Shown here piece after piece: positions 1-7,690 of a DNA stretch of 64,000 nucleotides; within the stretch, counting starts at the first letter, position 1, and each line of letters opens with the position of its first letter. The stretch comes from Proteus terrae subsp. cibarius (GTDB lineage: Bacteria; Pseudomonadota; Gammaproteobacteria; Enterobacterales; Enterobacteriaceae): the NCBI RefSeq assembly GCF_011045835.1, contig NZ_CP047349.1:2294001-2358000 (forward strand), in the 5' to 3' direction. The notes under the pieces are model-generated. The model made no database searches, was not told the origin of the DNA, and worked only from the letters and a program-made list of their open reading frames with translations. Made by a program: the position numbers and the translations under genes.

Positions 1-459
1 TAATCCTCTTGCCAGACTAATATAAGTATCATTTAAGCCTAATGCAGGATTAACTAAATTTTTGCCACCATAGCTATAGTCGCCATTAGTTGAGTAAAAC
101 TCTCTTAATTTACCCTCTTCATCGGCGGTGCAACGAAATAATATTTGTTCAGGATCATATACTTCATAACCAGCCTCAAAAAAAGAAACAAAACCACTTG
201 CCACTAATGTACCCGGAACTTGAAAATGGTCGTTATTGACATTAATTACTTTTGGCGTACTTCCCATTGAGCCAGAATCATCTCTTGCACCAGCCCAACT
301 TTTCGCTGAACCTTTGCCGGGTTCGGTATAATACGAACTATTGGGATTCGTCGTCGTGGTTGTTATTTTATAACATGTTGCTAAAGCTAAAGAAGGAAAT
401 AGCATCAACGCCAATAAAATAGAGGACTGACAAGAAAGTAAACAGCGATTTAATTTCAT
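1..459 (-). CDS. Probable fimbrial tip adhesin, N-terminal part (cut by window edge)
   Basis: The frame is open from an ATG at 459 to the window edge, giving 153 residues. It begins with a signal peptide (MKLNRC, hydrophobic core, cleavage near LALA-TCYK). The ATG overlaps the usher stop codon as ATGA, which suggests translational coupling. Last place after subunit, chaperone and usher is the usual position of the tip adhesin or a minor subunit in chaperone-usher operons. The mature part has few cysteines and no motif I can name, so the adhesin role rests on position and signal peptide. The C-terminal pilin domain would lie outside the window. Confidence 0.7.
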   Translation of the reverse strand, partial: MKLNRCLLSCQSSILLALMLFPSLALATCYKITTTTTNPNSSYYTEPGKGSAKSWAGARDDSGSMGSTPKVINVNNDHFQVPGTLVASGFVSFFEAGYEVYDPEQILFRCTADEEGKLREFYSTNGDYSYGGKNLVNPALGLNDTYISLARGL

Positions 460-2984
460 AAACATTGACCTGATAATAAAATGAGTTTATCGGCTTCTTT
501 TTCTTCTGGTATTGAGTAATCGATTTGGCAACTATCTTCATCTTTACCGACAGTTAGTGTCCCTTTTTTATTTTCAACTCTGACATAAATCTGATTACTT
601 TGTCCCACCATGCCAACAATATGTCTATCTTTATCATAGACATTTTCACCTAATGCCAATGAATTTGCAGGCTTAACCGAAATCAATACAGGATATCCGA
701 CTTGGGTTTTAAAGACGATTTTAGTACTAGAACCTGAATATGGCGCTATTTGCTTAGTATTTTCTAATAACTCAATATTATTATTCCTAATATTTTTCCC
801 ATCCAAACTAACATTATTATATTGGTAAGGGACAAGAGATGGCACTATGGCATAACCAAAGGGATCTATGCGTGCTCCCATACCATTACTCACACTCGCG
901 CCACTTGCACCTTTTGCTTCGACTAAAGCAAAAGAATCACTAATACGAGGCCCTAACGTTACCCCTCCACTGTGTGCAACTAACGCACCTTGAATACCAA
1001 CACTACCTTGAGTGTAATGTTTACCATTAGAGATACTGCCTGATAACGTGGTAAAAGGAAGCTGTTTGATTAAATGCAAACCACTGCCTACCGCTCTATT
1101 TTGTGTGTCGTAATCTGCATTTACACTATAAGAAAGTGTTTTATCTTCTCCTAAAAGCCCTGATAAATTCGTTTGATAACTCGAATCATCACTAGAATGG
1201 CTAGAAGATAACGATAGCATTGGTGAATAATCAGAACGTCCTAATGGCATAGAAACAGATAACATCACCATATCTTCTGATATCGGATCCGTTGTTATTG
1301 GTGTGAAGGTATTATTCGCTGTCATTTGACCCGTTTTTTGGCGGCTATAGGCAAGACTATAAGCTATATCTTTATAGGTATTTGAATAACCAATTTGATA
1401 CTGAGCATCATGCCCTTTATTACCATAATAGTTACTGATAGAGCCTGAAATATAAAGTTGTCCCCACTTATCAAGAGACTGATTAACACTAAGTGTAAAC
1501 TGGCTTTCTTGGTTATAACTGCTGGAATTCCATTCCATGTCATTACTTGCACTTTTTCTTAACCCCAAGACATCATTATATTCGCGGAAATTCTCTGTTG
1601 AATATTTATAGCCTGCAAGTGTAATAACGGTATTTGTTGGGCTAAAAGTACGGCTATAACTAATACCTAAACGCCCACCTTGATAATTTTTGCCACCCAC
1701 ATCAGCATTTGAAAATGCCGAATTAAAACCTATTGCTCCTAATTTTGTGGCAATAACAGAACCGACAAATACTGCCTGATACTGATGTCCTACACGCACC
1801 CCAGTATTTAACGTTACAGTGTTATTCATGCCATATTGCAAGGCGACATCTGAAAAATAACTATTTTCTGAACCGAAATTATTCACTTCACCCGCGGTAA
1901 AGTTATATTTAAAGCGGCCTGCCCTTACTGACTCAGGTAATGCAGTGAATGGCACAGTGAAAGAAGAAACTTTGCCATTACTCTCGTTAATCTCAACTAA
2001 TAAATCCCCTTCATAACTGGTTGGATAAAGGTCATCTATTTCAAATTGCCCTGGTGATACTGTCGTTTGATAAATTTCAATACCATTTTGCTTTATCACC
2101 ACACGAGCAGTAGTCGTCGCAATTCCACGAATAACAGGCGCATAGCCTTTTTGAGAATCTGGCAACATTCTTTCATCAGACATTAATTGAATGCCTTTAA
2201 AGGCCAGACTTGAAAATTGTGCACCTGTTGTATAGATATCGCCAACAACTAACATCGACTTTAATGTCAATAAAGGTTTTTGTAGATAAGTTCTTATCCA
2301 ATTAAATTCACTATTACTTCCCGATTTCGATGAGTTATAAGAGTAAGACGCCTGTTGGCGAAATTGCCAAGTTCCCAGATTTACACCCATGTTGATACTA
2401 CCAAAACCATAGTCTGAAGTTTGTCCGTTCGATTTATTCTTATAGTAGTTACCAGAATAATTGGTGAACAACATAGTGTTGCCTGCATCTAAATCGTCTT
2501 CATTAACATAGCCTTGTGGTCTTCGTTTTAATAAGATTTGAGGCACTGCAATCATTATTCTAAAGTTAGAAGCATCAAACGAATCTACAATATTTTTATT
2601 GATCTGGTTTAATACTAAACATTGACCATTATCTTGGTTGCTCTCGTTATCAAGCAAAATACCCATTTCATCAATCTGTTGTTGATCAAAACACGGTATC
2701 ACTTTACCTTTATCATTTAATTGAAAACTCACTGTTTTTCTTTCAAGAAAACGATTATTAATATAGATATCAACATCGTAATCACCAGGATCCACATAAT
2801 TACTATCGTGAAGCTGATTAATGTTGATATTATTCTTGCTACCTAATAATAGAGAAGGATCAAATTCATAATCATCAGCGAATGCAGAAGGCATTGATTG
2901 AATAAATAGAGAAAATGAGCCGATTATAAATACGACTTTTATTCTCTTATTTAATTGCGCTATGCTTTTTTCTATGAATTTCAT
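456..2984 (-). CDS. Fimbrial outer-membrane usher protein (FimD/PapC family)
   Basis: 842 residues, the usual usher length. It receives chaperone-subunit complexes in the periplasm, assembles the fimbria and secretes it through a 24-strand beta-barrel in the outer membrane. After a basic N-terminus and signal peptide (ending near SAFA-DDYEFDPSLLLG) come the N-terminal chaperone-binding domain (DPGDYDVDIYIN), the barrel with the plug region, and C-terminal domains carrying paired cysteines (DEDSCQIDY ... LLSGQCL). It lies 16 bp after the chaperone gene and overlaps the adhesin gene by 4 bp. The start has only a weak ribosome binding site. Family is certain; which fimbrial type is not. Confidence 0.95.
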   Translation of the reverse strand: MKFIEKSIAQLNKRIKVVFIIGSFSLFIQSMPSAFADDYEFDPSLLLGSKNNININQLHDSNYVDPGDYDVDIYINNRFLERKTVSFQLNDKGKVIPCFDQQQIDEMGILLDNESNQDNGQCLVLNQINKNIVDSFDASNFRIMIAVPQILLKRRPQGYVNEDDLDAGNTMLFTNYSGNYYKNKSNGQTSDYGFGSINMGVNLGTWQFRQQASYSYNSSKSGSNSEFNWIRTYLQKPLLTLKSMLVVGDIYTTGAQFSSLAFKGIQLMSDERMLPDSQKGYAPVIRGIATTTARVVIKQNGIEIYQTTVSPGQFEIDDLYPTSYEGDLLVEINESNGKVSSFTVPFTALPESVRAGRFKYNFTAGEVNNFGSENSYFSDVALQYGMNNTVTLNTGVRVGHQYQAVFVGSVIATKLGAIGFNSAFSNADVGGKNYQGGRLGISYSRTFSPTNTVITLAGYKYSTENFREYNDVLGLRKSASNDMEWNSSSYNQESQFTLSVNQSLDKWGQLYISGSISNYYGNKGHDAQYQIGYSNTYKDIAYSLAYSRQKTGQMTANNTFTPITTDPISEDMVMLSVSMPLGRSDYSPMLSLSSSHSSDDSSYQTNLSGLLGEDKTLSYSVNADYDTQNRAVGSGLHLIKQLPFTTLSGSISNGKHYTQGSVGIQGALVAHSGGVTLGPRISDSFALVEAKGASGASVSNGMGARIDPFGYAIVPSLVPYQYNNVSLDGKNIRNNNIELLENTKQIAPYSGSSTKIVFKTQVGYPVLISVKPANSLALGENVYDKDRHIVGMVGQSNQIYVRVENKKGTLTVGKDEDSCQIDYSIPEEKEADKLILLSGQCL

Positions 2985-3000
2985 TTCAATGCCATTTTTA

Positions 3001-3726
3001 TTAATGAATTAAATCTGTTGCGCTGTTTTGCCCACCTAGATCATTAAGGTATTTATAGGTTATTTTATCGGGTGAAAATGAAAGTTTTTCTCCATTTTCA
3101 GCGGTTAATATTTCTGTTGATAATGGAGATACCATAGTTGATTTAAATGCAGATTTTTGTCCTGACGCATTCGTAGCTTCAAGTTGTGCAAATGACACAA
3201 AGAAAGGTGAGTCGTTTTTAACTTTTATATTGCCATTACTTTCTTTTAAGAATGATATTTGTTTCTCGATATTATTTAGCTGAGAGACAATCGCTGTTGG
3301 ACGATAGAATATTTTTAATCGATGATGCACAATAACCGTAAAGCTATTTCCTTCTTTTATATCTTTATTCAAATCTTTAGGAGGAATTTGTGCCACATTT
3401 AAATAGAAAATAGATTCTTTATCTTGTGGTAACCCTTCACCCGTATAAATTAATCGTGCATCTCTCCCTGTTTTAGGGTCGATACGAAAGACAGGAGGCT
3501 GAATAATAAAAGGAGCATCTGCATCATCTGGAGTCGAATTAGGATTATCTTTATCCGCCCATATTTGCATAATGTAAGGAATTTCATCGTTATTCATAAA
3601 TTTTAAAACTTCAAAGCGTGAATCCGATGAATAAACAATACGTGTTTTTAGCATAGTGACACTAGAATACGATGCTGTGCTATAACTTAAAAAAAATACG
3701 GCAATTAACATTATTATTTTTTTCAT
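3001..3726 (-). CDS. Periplasmic fimbrial chaperone (PapD/FimC family)
   Basis: 241 residues. It binds fimbrial subunits in the periplasm by donor-strand complementation and delivers them to the usher. A signal peptide (MKKIIMLIAVFFLS) is followed by a first immunoglobulin-like domain holding the family signature (TRIVYSSDSR at the first strand, FYLNVAQIPP in the middle, then LKIFYRP). The second domain starts near residue 150. A clear site GAGGAAG lies 7 bases before the ATG. It follows the major subunit after a 62-bp gap containing a strong palindrome, which may lower its expression relative to the subunit. Confidence 0.95.
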   Translation of the reverse strand: MKKIIMLIAVFFLSYSTASYSSVTMLKTRIVYSSDSRFEVLKFMNNDEIPYIMQIWADKDNPNSTPDDADAPFIIQPPVFRIDPKTGRDARLIYTGEGLPQDKESIFYLNVAQIPPKDLNKDIKEGNSFTVIVHHRLKIFYRPTAIVSQLNNIEKQISFLKESNGNIKVKNDSPFFVSFAQLEATNASGQKSAFKSTMVSPLSTEILTAENGEKLSFSPDKITYKYLNDLGGQNSATDLIH

Positions 3727-3755
3727 TATTTATCTTCCTCTTATATAAATAGAAA

Positions 3756-3781
3756 ATGTCTCCTTTATATAAAGGAGACAT
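3756..3781 (-). terminator. Perfect 26-bp palindrome between major subunit and chaperone genes
   Basis: Both arms read ATGTCTCCTTTAT from the outside in, so the whole 26 bp is self-complementary. On the minus-strand transcript it forms a hairpin followed by TTTCTATTT. It lies directly after the stop of the major subunit gene. Such structures in fimbrial operons act as partial terminators or RNA stabilisers that keep subunit mRNA in excess. This role is inferred from position and structure. Confidence 0.6.
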
Positions 3782-3788
3782 ATAAGCA

Positions 3789-4319
3789 TTATTGATAAGA
3801 GATAGAGTACTGCACGCTACCTTCTACTTTACCAGCTGTTGCAACATCATCTGCATAATAACGCACAGCATAATCATAAGATGCTGATTTTTCGTTTGCT
3901 TTTAATACTAAACCTTCGTTACCTACACCTGTTAAATCAATTTTGGTGCCTGTTTTTGCAGGATCAATAATTTCTAAGCTAACATTGTTATTTGCCGCAG
4001 TATTACCAATACGGCCTTCTGTTGTCAGATTATTAGCAATAAAAATAGTTTTAATATTTGTATCTGTTGGTTTAGAACCTGTACAACCACTCACTGCGAT
4101 TGTAAATGGTGTTTGACCTGCTGTTTTACCCGCTGTATCTAATGCAGTTACGGGTACTGTTGGTAATAAAACAACTGGAAGTGCTGAATTACCATTAACA
4201 GTTACAGTACAAGTTTCATCAGAAACTTCGCCTTGAAAACGAATGGTATTATCAGAAGCCGCATAAACTGTTGATGAAAAAATACCTGCGATCATCGCAG
4301 CAAGAAGCATTTTATTCAT
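3789..4319 (-). CDS. Major fimbrial subunit (type 1 pilin family)
   Basis: 176 residues from the ATG at 4319, chosen because GGAGAG lies just upstream and because it opens a clean signal peptide (MNKMLLAAMIAGIFSSTVYA); an upstream in-frame ATG at 4391 has neither. The mature protein starts ASDNTIRFQGEV and shows the pilin pattern: a disulfide pair (DETCTVTV ... VSGCTGSK) and a C-terminal beta-zipper ending YSISYQ. It polymerises into the fimbrial shaft. First gene of the operon, preceded by over 600 bp of AT-rich DNA. Confidence 0.93.
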   Translation of the reverse strand: MNKMLLAAMIAGIFSSTVYAASDNTIRFQGEVSDETCTVTVNGNSALPVVLLPTVPVTALDTAGKTAGQTPFTIAVSGCTGSKPTDTNIKTIFIANNLTTEGRIGNTAANNNVSLEIIDPAKTGTKIDLTGVGNEGLVLKANEKSASYDYAVRYYADDVATAGKVEGSVQYSISYQ

Positions 4320-4391
4320 AATAAAACTCTCTCCGGTAATATATCTAAATAAGTTTATTTTTGGGTTTTGAATAAAAGAAAAGGCAGACAC

Positions 4392-4961
4392 GAAATAATA
4401 ATGGTTTAATAACCTTATTTCATGTTTATTACGTACTAATATTTAAGTATGCATGATTATCAACTTATTTACTCATAAAATGCAACTATCTTCATCGTAT
4501 ATAGAGGCTAATACGTATATATCTTTCGATTTTAAGTATATTCTTATAGTCAAAATACGACTATTGCGCATTTTTTAACAAAAAAACGTTAATTTTATTA
4601 GGATTAATATTAAAAATAACATTAATTTACCTTAAATTGATATTTGTCATTTTTAATAAAATAAGACCAATCATTCATTAATTATTTTTAAATTTAAAAA
4701 TAAAATCGTTTCTATTCTTTATTTGATTATCGAGTAATTACTTATATCACTATTTTCTTTCAGAGATATTTAAATTAGATTAATCAATTAATATTTAGTT
4801 AATTGATTAATCTAATTTATAATCAGCATATTCGTTATATCACATTTAATATAACCATAAATTGTTTAATTTATTTTTATTAACTTATTAATAAAGTATA
4901 ATGATGATATTTTTGAATAACGTCATCTTTTCACTCGTTATTATATTTTTTATATATTTCT
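4392..4961. other. Long AT-rich region upstream of the fimbrial operon
   Basis: About 640 bp separate the pilin start from the next gene and no convincing coding frame is seen. It must hold the promoter and control sites of the fimbrial operon. I could not assign a promoter because much of it is nearly pure A+T, a composition that typically attracts H-NS. It contains the perfect inverted repeat at 4771-4819. No recombinase gene and no pair of widely spaced inverted repeats of the MR/P switch type was seen here. Confidence 0.6.
4771..4819. repeat. Perfect 21-bp inverted repeat with 7-base loop
   Basis: The arms 4771-4791 and 4799-4819 are exact reverse complements, with loop TATTTAG. Each arm contains GATTAATCAATTAA. 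The structure is AT-rich and no run of T follows directly, so an ordinary terminator for the gene at 4962-5408 is possible but not typical. It could extrude as a cruciform or bind a dimeric regulator of the fimbrial operon. Confidence 0.8.
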
Positions 4962-5408
4962 TTAATCTAAACGTAAAATATTCTCAAAATTATTTGCTTT
5001 CGCTTTGCTTGGAGTGATAGAAATAAAAACAATATTTGCTGCCTTTTTTAATGAAATCTTATAATTTCCTATTGGTAACGAGATAATATCACCAGAACGA
5101 TACAGTGGATCATCTGGCTCTAAATCACCGCCAGTAGTGTCCTCTCCCGCACCAATAAAGACTTTACCCGATGGACAGCTTATATTTATTTTTACATCAG
5201 GCTCTTCGATGTTGTCGCATAGATTTATTGTGTAAAAGCCATCATTACCTAACCCAATAAATGCAATCTTACCCTTGTTCATTTCCTCTAACTCATCATC
5301 TGGTATGCTCCACCAATCTGCTGTATCTGATTTTCTATGTCGGATCGCTTGTAAATCAAAAATGGCCAGAGTTGCTGTATCAGTCATAAAAGAAAACACG
5401 TTTGACAT
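4962..5408 (-). CDS. Protein of unknown function, 148 aa
   Basis: I do not recognise this protein with confidence; it reminds me of the DUF6386 type of small bacterial proteins, but this is a weak recollection. It has no signal peptide or membrane segment. It is acidic with a beta-rich pattern: DLQAIRHRKSDTADWW near the start, then a repeated glycine-rich strand-turn pattern (GKIAFIGLGNDG, GKVFIGAGED) and IISLPIGNYKISL. A good ribosome site GGGAG lies 8 bases before the ATG. It is monocistronic between the fimbrial leader and the YnfC-like pair. An immunity or regulatory role would be guesswork. Confidence 0.6.
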   Translation of the reverse strand: MSNVFSFMTDTATLAIFDLQAIRHRKSDTADWWSIPDDELEEMNKGKIAFIGLGNDGFYTINLCDNIEEPDVKINISCPSGKVFIGAGEDTTGGDLEPDDPLYRSGDIISLPIGNYKISLKKAANIVFISITPSKAKANNFENILRLD

Positions 5409-5553
5409 CTTAATGCTCCCAAAACAGTTCTGAACGTACCAAATATTTTTTCTTTATATACCGGTTAATCATATAGGATTTTATCTATACAATTTAGCAA
5501 ACCAATTCCCTATACTAGACCTATATTTTATAAATCAAAATGTAGCTTGAATA

Positions 5554-5682
5554 CATATACTCTAAATAATTCAAGATCCCGCTAGGCGACAAGTGAATGA
5601 GTCTCTAGGCGTATACACAAGTATCGCCTAGTGCGAATGAACTCAGACAACAACGCTGCGACTTGAAGTATGACGAATACAT
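5554..5682. repeat. Palindromic intergenic repeat, copy 1 (YPAL-like)
   Basis: About 130 bp. The left end TACTCTAAATAATTCAAG and the right end CTTGAAGTATGACGAATAC are imperfect inverted copies, and inner stretches CTAGGCG ... CGCCTAG also pair, so the whole element can fold into one long hairpin. A related copy lies at 49383-49569. It ends within a few bases of the start of the next gene, so it probably supplies part of that gene's leader. It resembles the palindromic repeats scattered in Yersinia, Serratia and Photorhabdus genomes; that link is from memory. Confidence 0.75.
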
Positions 5683-5697
5683 AACATGGACGGTCTT

Positions 5698-6534
5698 ATG
5701 AAATCACAACGACTCCTTATTAGCCTTTTCCTTTATGCGGTTTCCTCATTTTCAGCAATCGCGGCTTCAACTCAATGCACCGATACTGAAAAACAAACCA
5801 ATATCGCTAATAACAATATTATATTACTCACTTCTTATAACGGCCCTGTTAAATCAGTCACGATGACAAGCACCATTCCCCATGATGGACGTTTTAAAGC
5901 ACTAAAAGGTGAAATTCACTTTGATGAATGTGGAAAATTATTGAAAGATAGCACATCAATGCAGGAGTACTTTGAAGGCAATGTAGAAACTAATTTAATA
6001 AGGACATTACCAAATAACCCTTCTGTTATTCGATATCAATTTCAAGTAAAAAATACCTATGGCTCACATTCTATCTACATGCAAGAAACCTATCATAAAG
6101 ATGAACAGAATCGGTTCAACAAAAAAGTCATTCAATATTACGCAAATGATGGCACTTTACTAGATACTATCACCAGCCAATTCGACTATAAAGATGGTCG
6201 TATTATCAAAGAAACTAGCAAATCATCCGATCCTACAACTGAGACTATCACAACAGAATACATCTATAATCCTCAAGGAAAACTACAATCCGTAATAGAA
6301 AACGGAAAAGTAAATGTAGAGTATCAGTATGATCCAGAAGGAAAAACTATCAAACAATCGAACTATATCAAGGGTATTAATGGAGAAGATAAAGCCTTTA
6401 TCACGACTTGCCTTGAATGGGACAAATTTGCTAATTGTTCAAAAGAGGAGCTTGAGAGTACGATTAAATTTAATGATGAATTGGTGAATTTTAGTAAGGC
6501 CATGCTTCATAACGAGTTTATTTATTACGAATAA
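5698..6534 (+). CDS. Secreted YnfC-like (UPF0257-type) protein, copy 1
   Basis: 278 residues from the ATG at 5698, chosen because MKSQRLLISLFLYA begins a typical signal peptide (cleavage near AIAA-STQC); an in-frame ATG lies 12 bases upstream. The layout matches E. coli YnfC as I remember it: a GPVKSVTMTS block, EC-G in DECGKLLKD, a DDG-like middle, the RHS-like strands YIYNPQGKLQSV and YQYDPEGKTIKQ, a late C-E-D-x-x-x-N-C segment (CLEWDKFANC), and an end in IYYE. Unlike YnfC there is no lipobox cysteine, so a soluble periplasmic protein is more likely. Function unknown. It has its own terminator and a paralogue follows. Confidence 0.7.
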   Translation: MKSQRLLISLFLYAVSSFSAIAASTQCTDTEKQTNIANNNIILLTSYNGPVKSVTMTSTIPHDGRFKALKGEIHFDECGKLLKDSTSMQEYFEGNVETNLIRTLPNNPSVIRYQFQVKNTYGSHSIYMQETYHKDEQNRFNKKVIQYYANDGTLLDTITSQFDYKDGRIIKETSKSSDPTTETITTEYIYNPQGKLQSVIENGKVNVEYQYDPEGKTIKQSNYIKGINGEDKAFITTCLEWDKFANCSKEELESTIKFNDELVNFSKAMLHNEFIYYE

Positions 6535-6577
6535 TATTTATATTATATTTTTCGTATCAAATTTAAGTTAACAATAT

Positions 6578-6612
6578 AAAAATCAGACTATCTAAAATAG
6601 ACTGGTTTTTTA
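6578..6612 (+). terminator. Terminator of first YnfC-like gene
   Basis: AAAAATCAG pairs with CTGGTTTTT (one T-G pair) around an inner TCTA-AAA-TAGA hairpin, followed by a T tract. It lies 44 bp after the stop codon, so the two paralogues are separate transcription units. Confidence 0.75.
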
Positions 6613-6750
6613 TGTTTATTACATATCTTCTTATCTGTGATTAAATACTCATCTACTATGCTTTCATTAAAAAACTATTTGTGTAAAACTACTTAAATCA
6701 ATTAATGATGAATATGTGCTATAGCATGTTCTCTTTTAATAAAATTTAAG

Positions 6751-7593
6751 ATGACTCATTATATGAAATATCCATTATTTTTTATTTTCTCTTTTTACAC
6801 ACTTTTTATTTCACTTCCAGCATTTGCGGCTCAAGTTTCTTGTGATAAATCACAAAAACAAGTGAATATAAATAACGTGATGTTCATTACGATCGATTTT
6901 AATTATGGGCCTATAAAATCAATCACAACTACTAGCGACTTACCTGAAAAAGGCCGATTCAAAGCTTTTCAAGGAGAATCTCAATTTGATAAATGTGGAG
7001 TTCTTACCAAATATAACTTTTCTACACAAGAATATGTCCATGAGCATATTGAGACAAATCTTTTAAGAATGTCAACGCCTTATAATCTAAAATATAAATA
7101 CCAGATAAAAAATCGTCATAGAACATACTCGCTCTATTTAGTTGAATTTTATGGTAAAAATAATCAAAATCAATTGATAGACAAAAAATCTTATTTCTAT
7201 GATTATGATGGCTCACTGATAGGAACTGATTTTGCTAAGCTGAGTTATAAAAATGATAAAATTTCAGCAGAAACTATTATTGAGTCTACTGCAGAAAATC
7301 AAGGAAATTCAATTCATTATCTTTATGATGAACAAGGGCGTCTTTTCAAAGCAATTGATAATGATGAAGTTACATTAGAATTCCATTATGGCAAAGATGG
7401 TAAAATTTTGCGCCAAATGCAAATATTCACCAGCTTATATGATGATATAAGAGAATATAACAATACATGCCGAGAATGGGATAAATATAATAACTGCTTA
7501 ACTTGGGATATGGTAAGTGAAGTTAGAAAAGATGACATAATAATCGATACCAGTACAGCAACTATATATAATAAATTCGAATATTATGAATAA
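6751..7593 (+). CDS. Secreted YnfC-like (UPF0257-type) protein, copy 2
   Basis: 280 residues, or 276 from the second ATG at 6763 (MKYPLFFIFSFY), which would match the start of its paralogue. Signal peptide with cleavage near AFAA-QVSC. It aligns end to end with the protein at 5698-6534: NYGPIKSITTTS, KGRFKAFQGE, DKCGVLTKY, HYLYDEQGRLFK, CREWDKYNNC and the C-terminal FEYYE are all shared. Two cysteine pairs are conserved (CDKSQK with DKCG; CREWDKYNNC), which fits an oxidising periplasm. The two copies are a tandem duplication that has since diverged. Function unknown. Confidence 0.7.
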   Translation: MTHYMKYPLFFIFSFYTLFISLPAFAAQVSCDKSQKQVNINNVMFITIDFNYGPIKSITTTSDLPEKGRFKAFQGESQFDKCGVLTKYNFSTQEYVHEHIETNLLRMSTPYNLKYKYQIKNRHRTYSLYLVEFYGKNNQNQLIDKKSYFYDYDGSLIGTDFAKLSYKNDKISAETIIESTAENQGNSIHYLYDEQGRLFKAIDNDEVTLEFHYGKDGKILRQMQIFTSLYDDIREYNNTCREWDKYNNCLTWDMVSEVRKDDIIIDTSTATIYNKFEYYE

Positions 7594-7636
7594 GTTACTT
7601 TTTTTTAATAAAAAATCTTTATTCTGAATTACACAA

Positions 7637-7667
7637 AAAAGGTCACTTTTAAAAAAAGTGACCTTTT
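7637..7667. terminator. Bidirectional terminator between YnfC-like copy 2 and putP
   Basis: Perfect 14-bp arms (AAAAGGTCACTTTT and its complement) with a 3-base loop. Both strands show a T run at the end of the stem, so it can stop the plus-strand gene and the minus-strand putP transcript, which converge here. Confidence 0.9.
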
Positions 7668-7690
7668 ATTTAGCTGATACCTATCTTTTA

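Noticed and set aside
4771..4819. Invertible promoter switch for the fimbrial operon
   Set aside because: The arms are only 7 bases apart, so there is no invertible segment between them, and no recombinase gene is nearby. Only the inverted repeat itself is reported.
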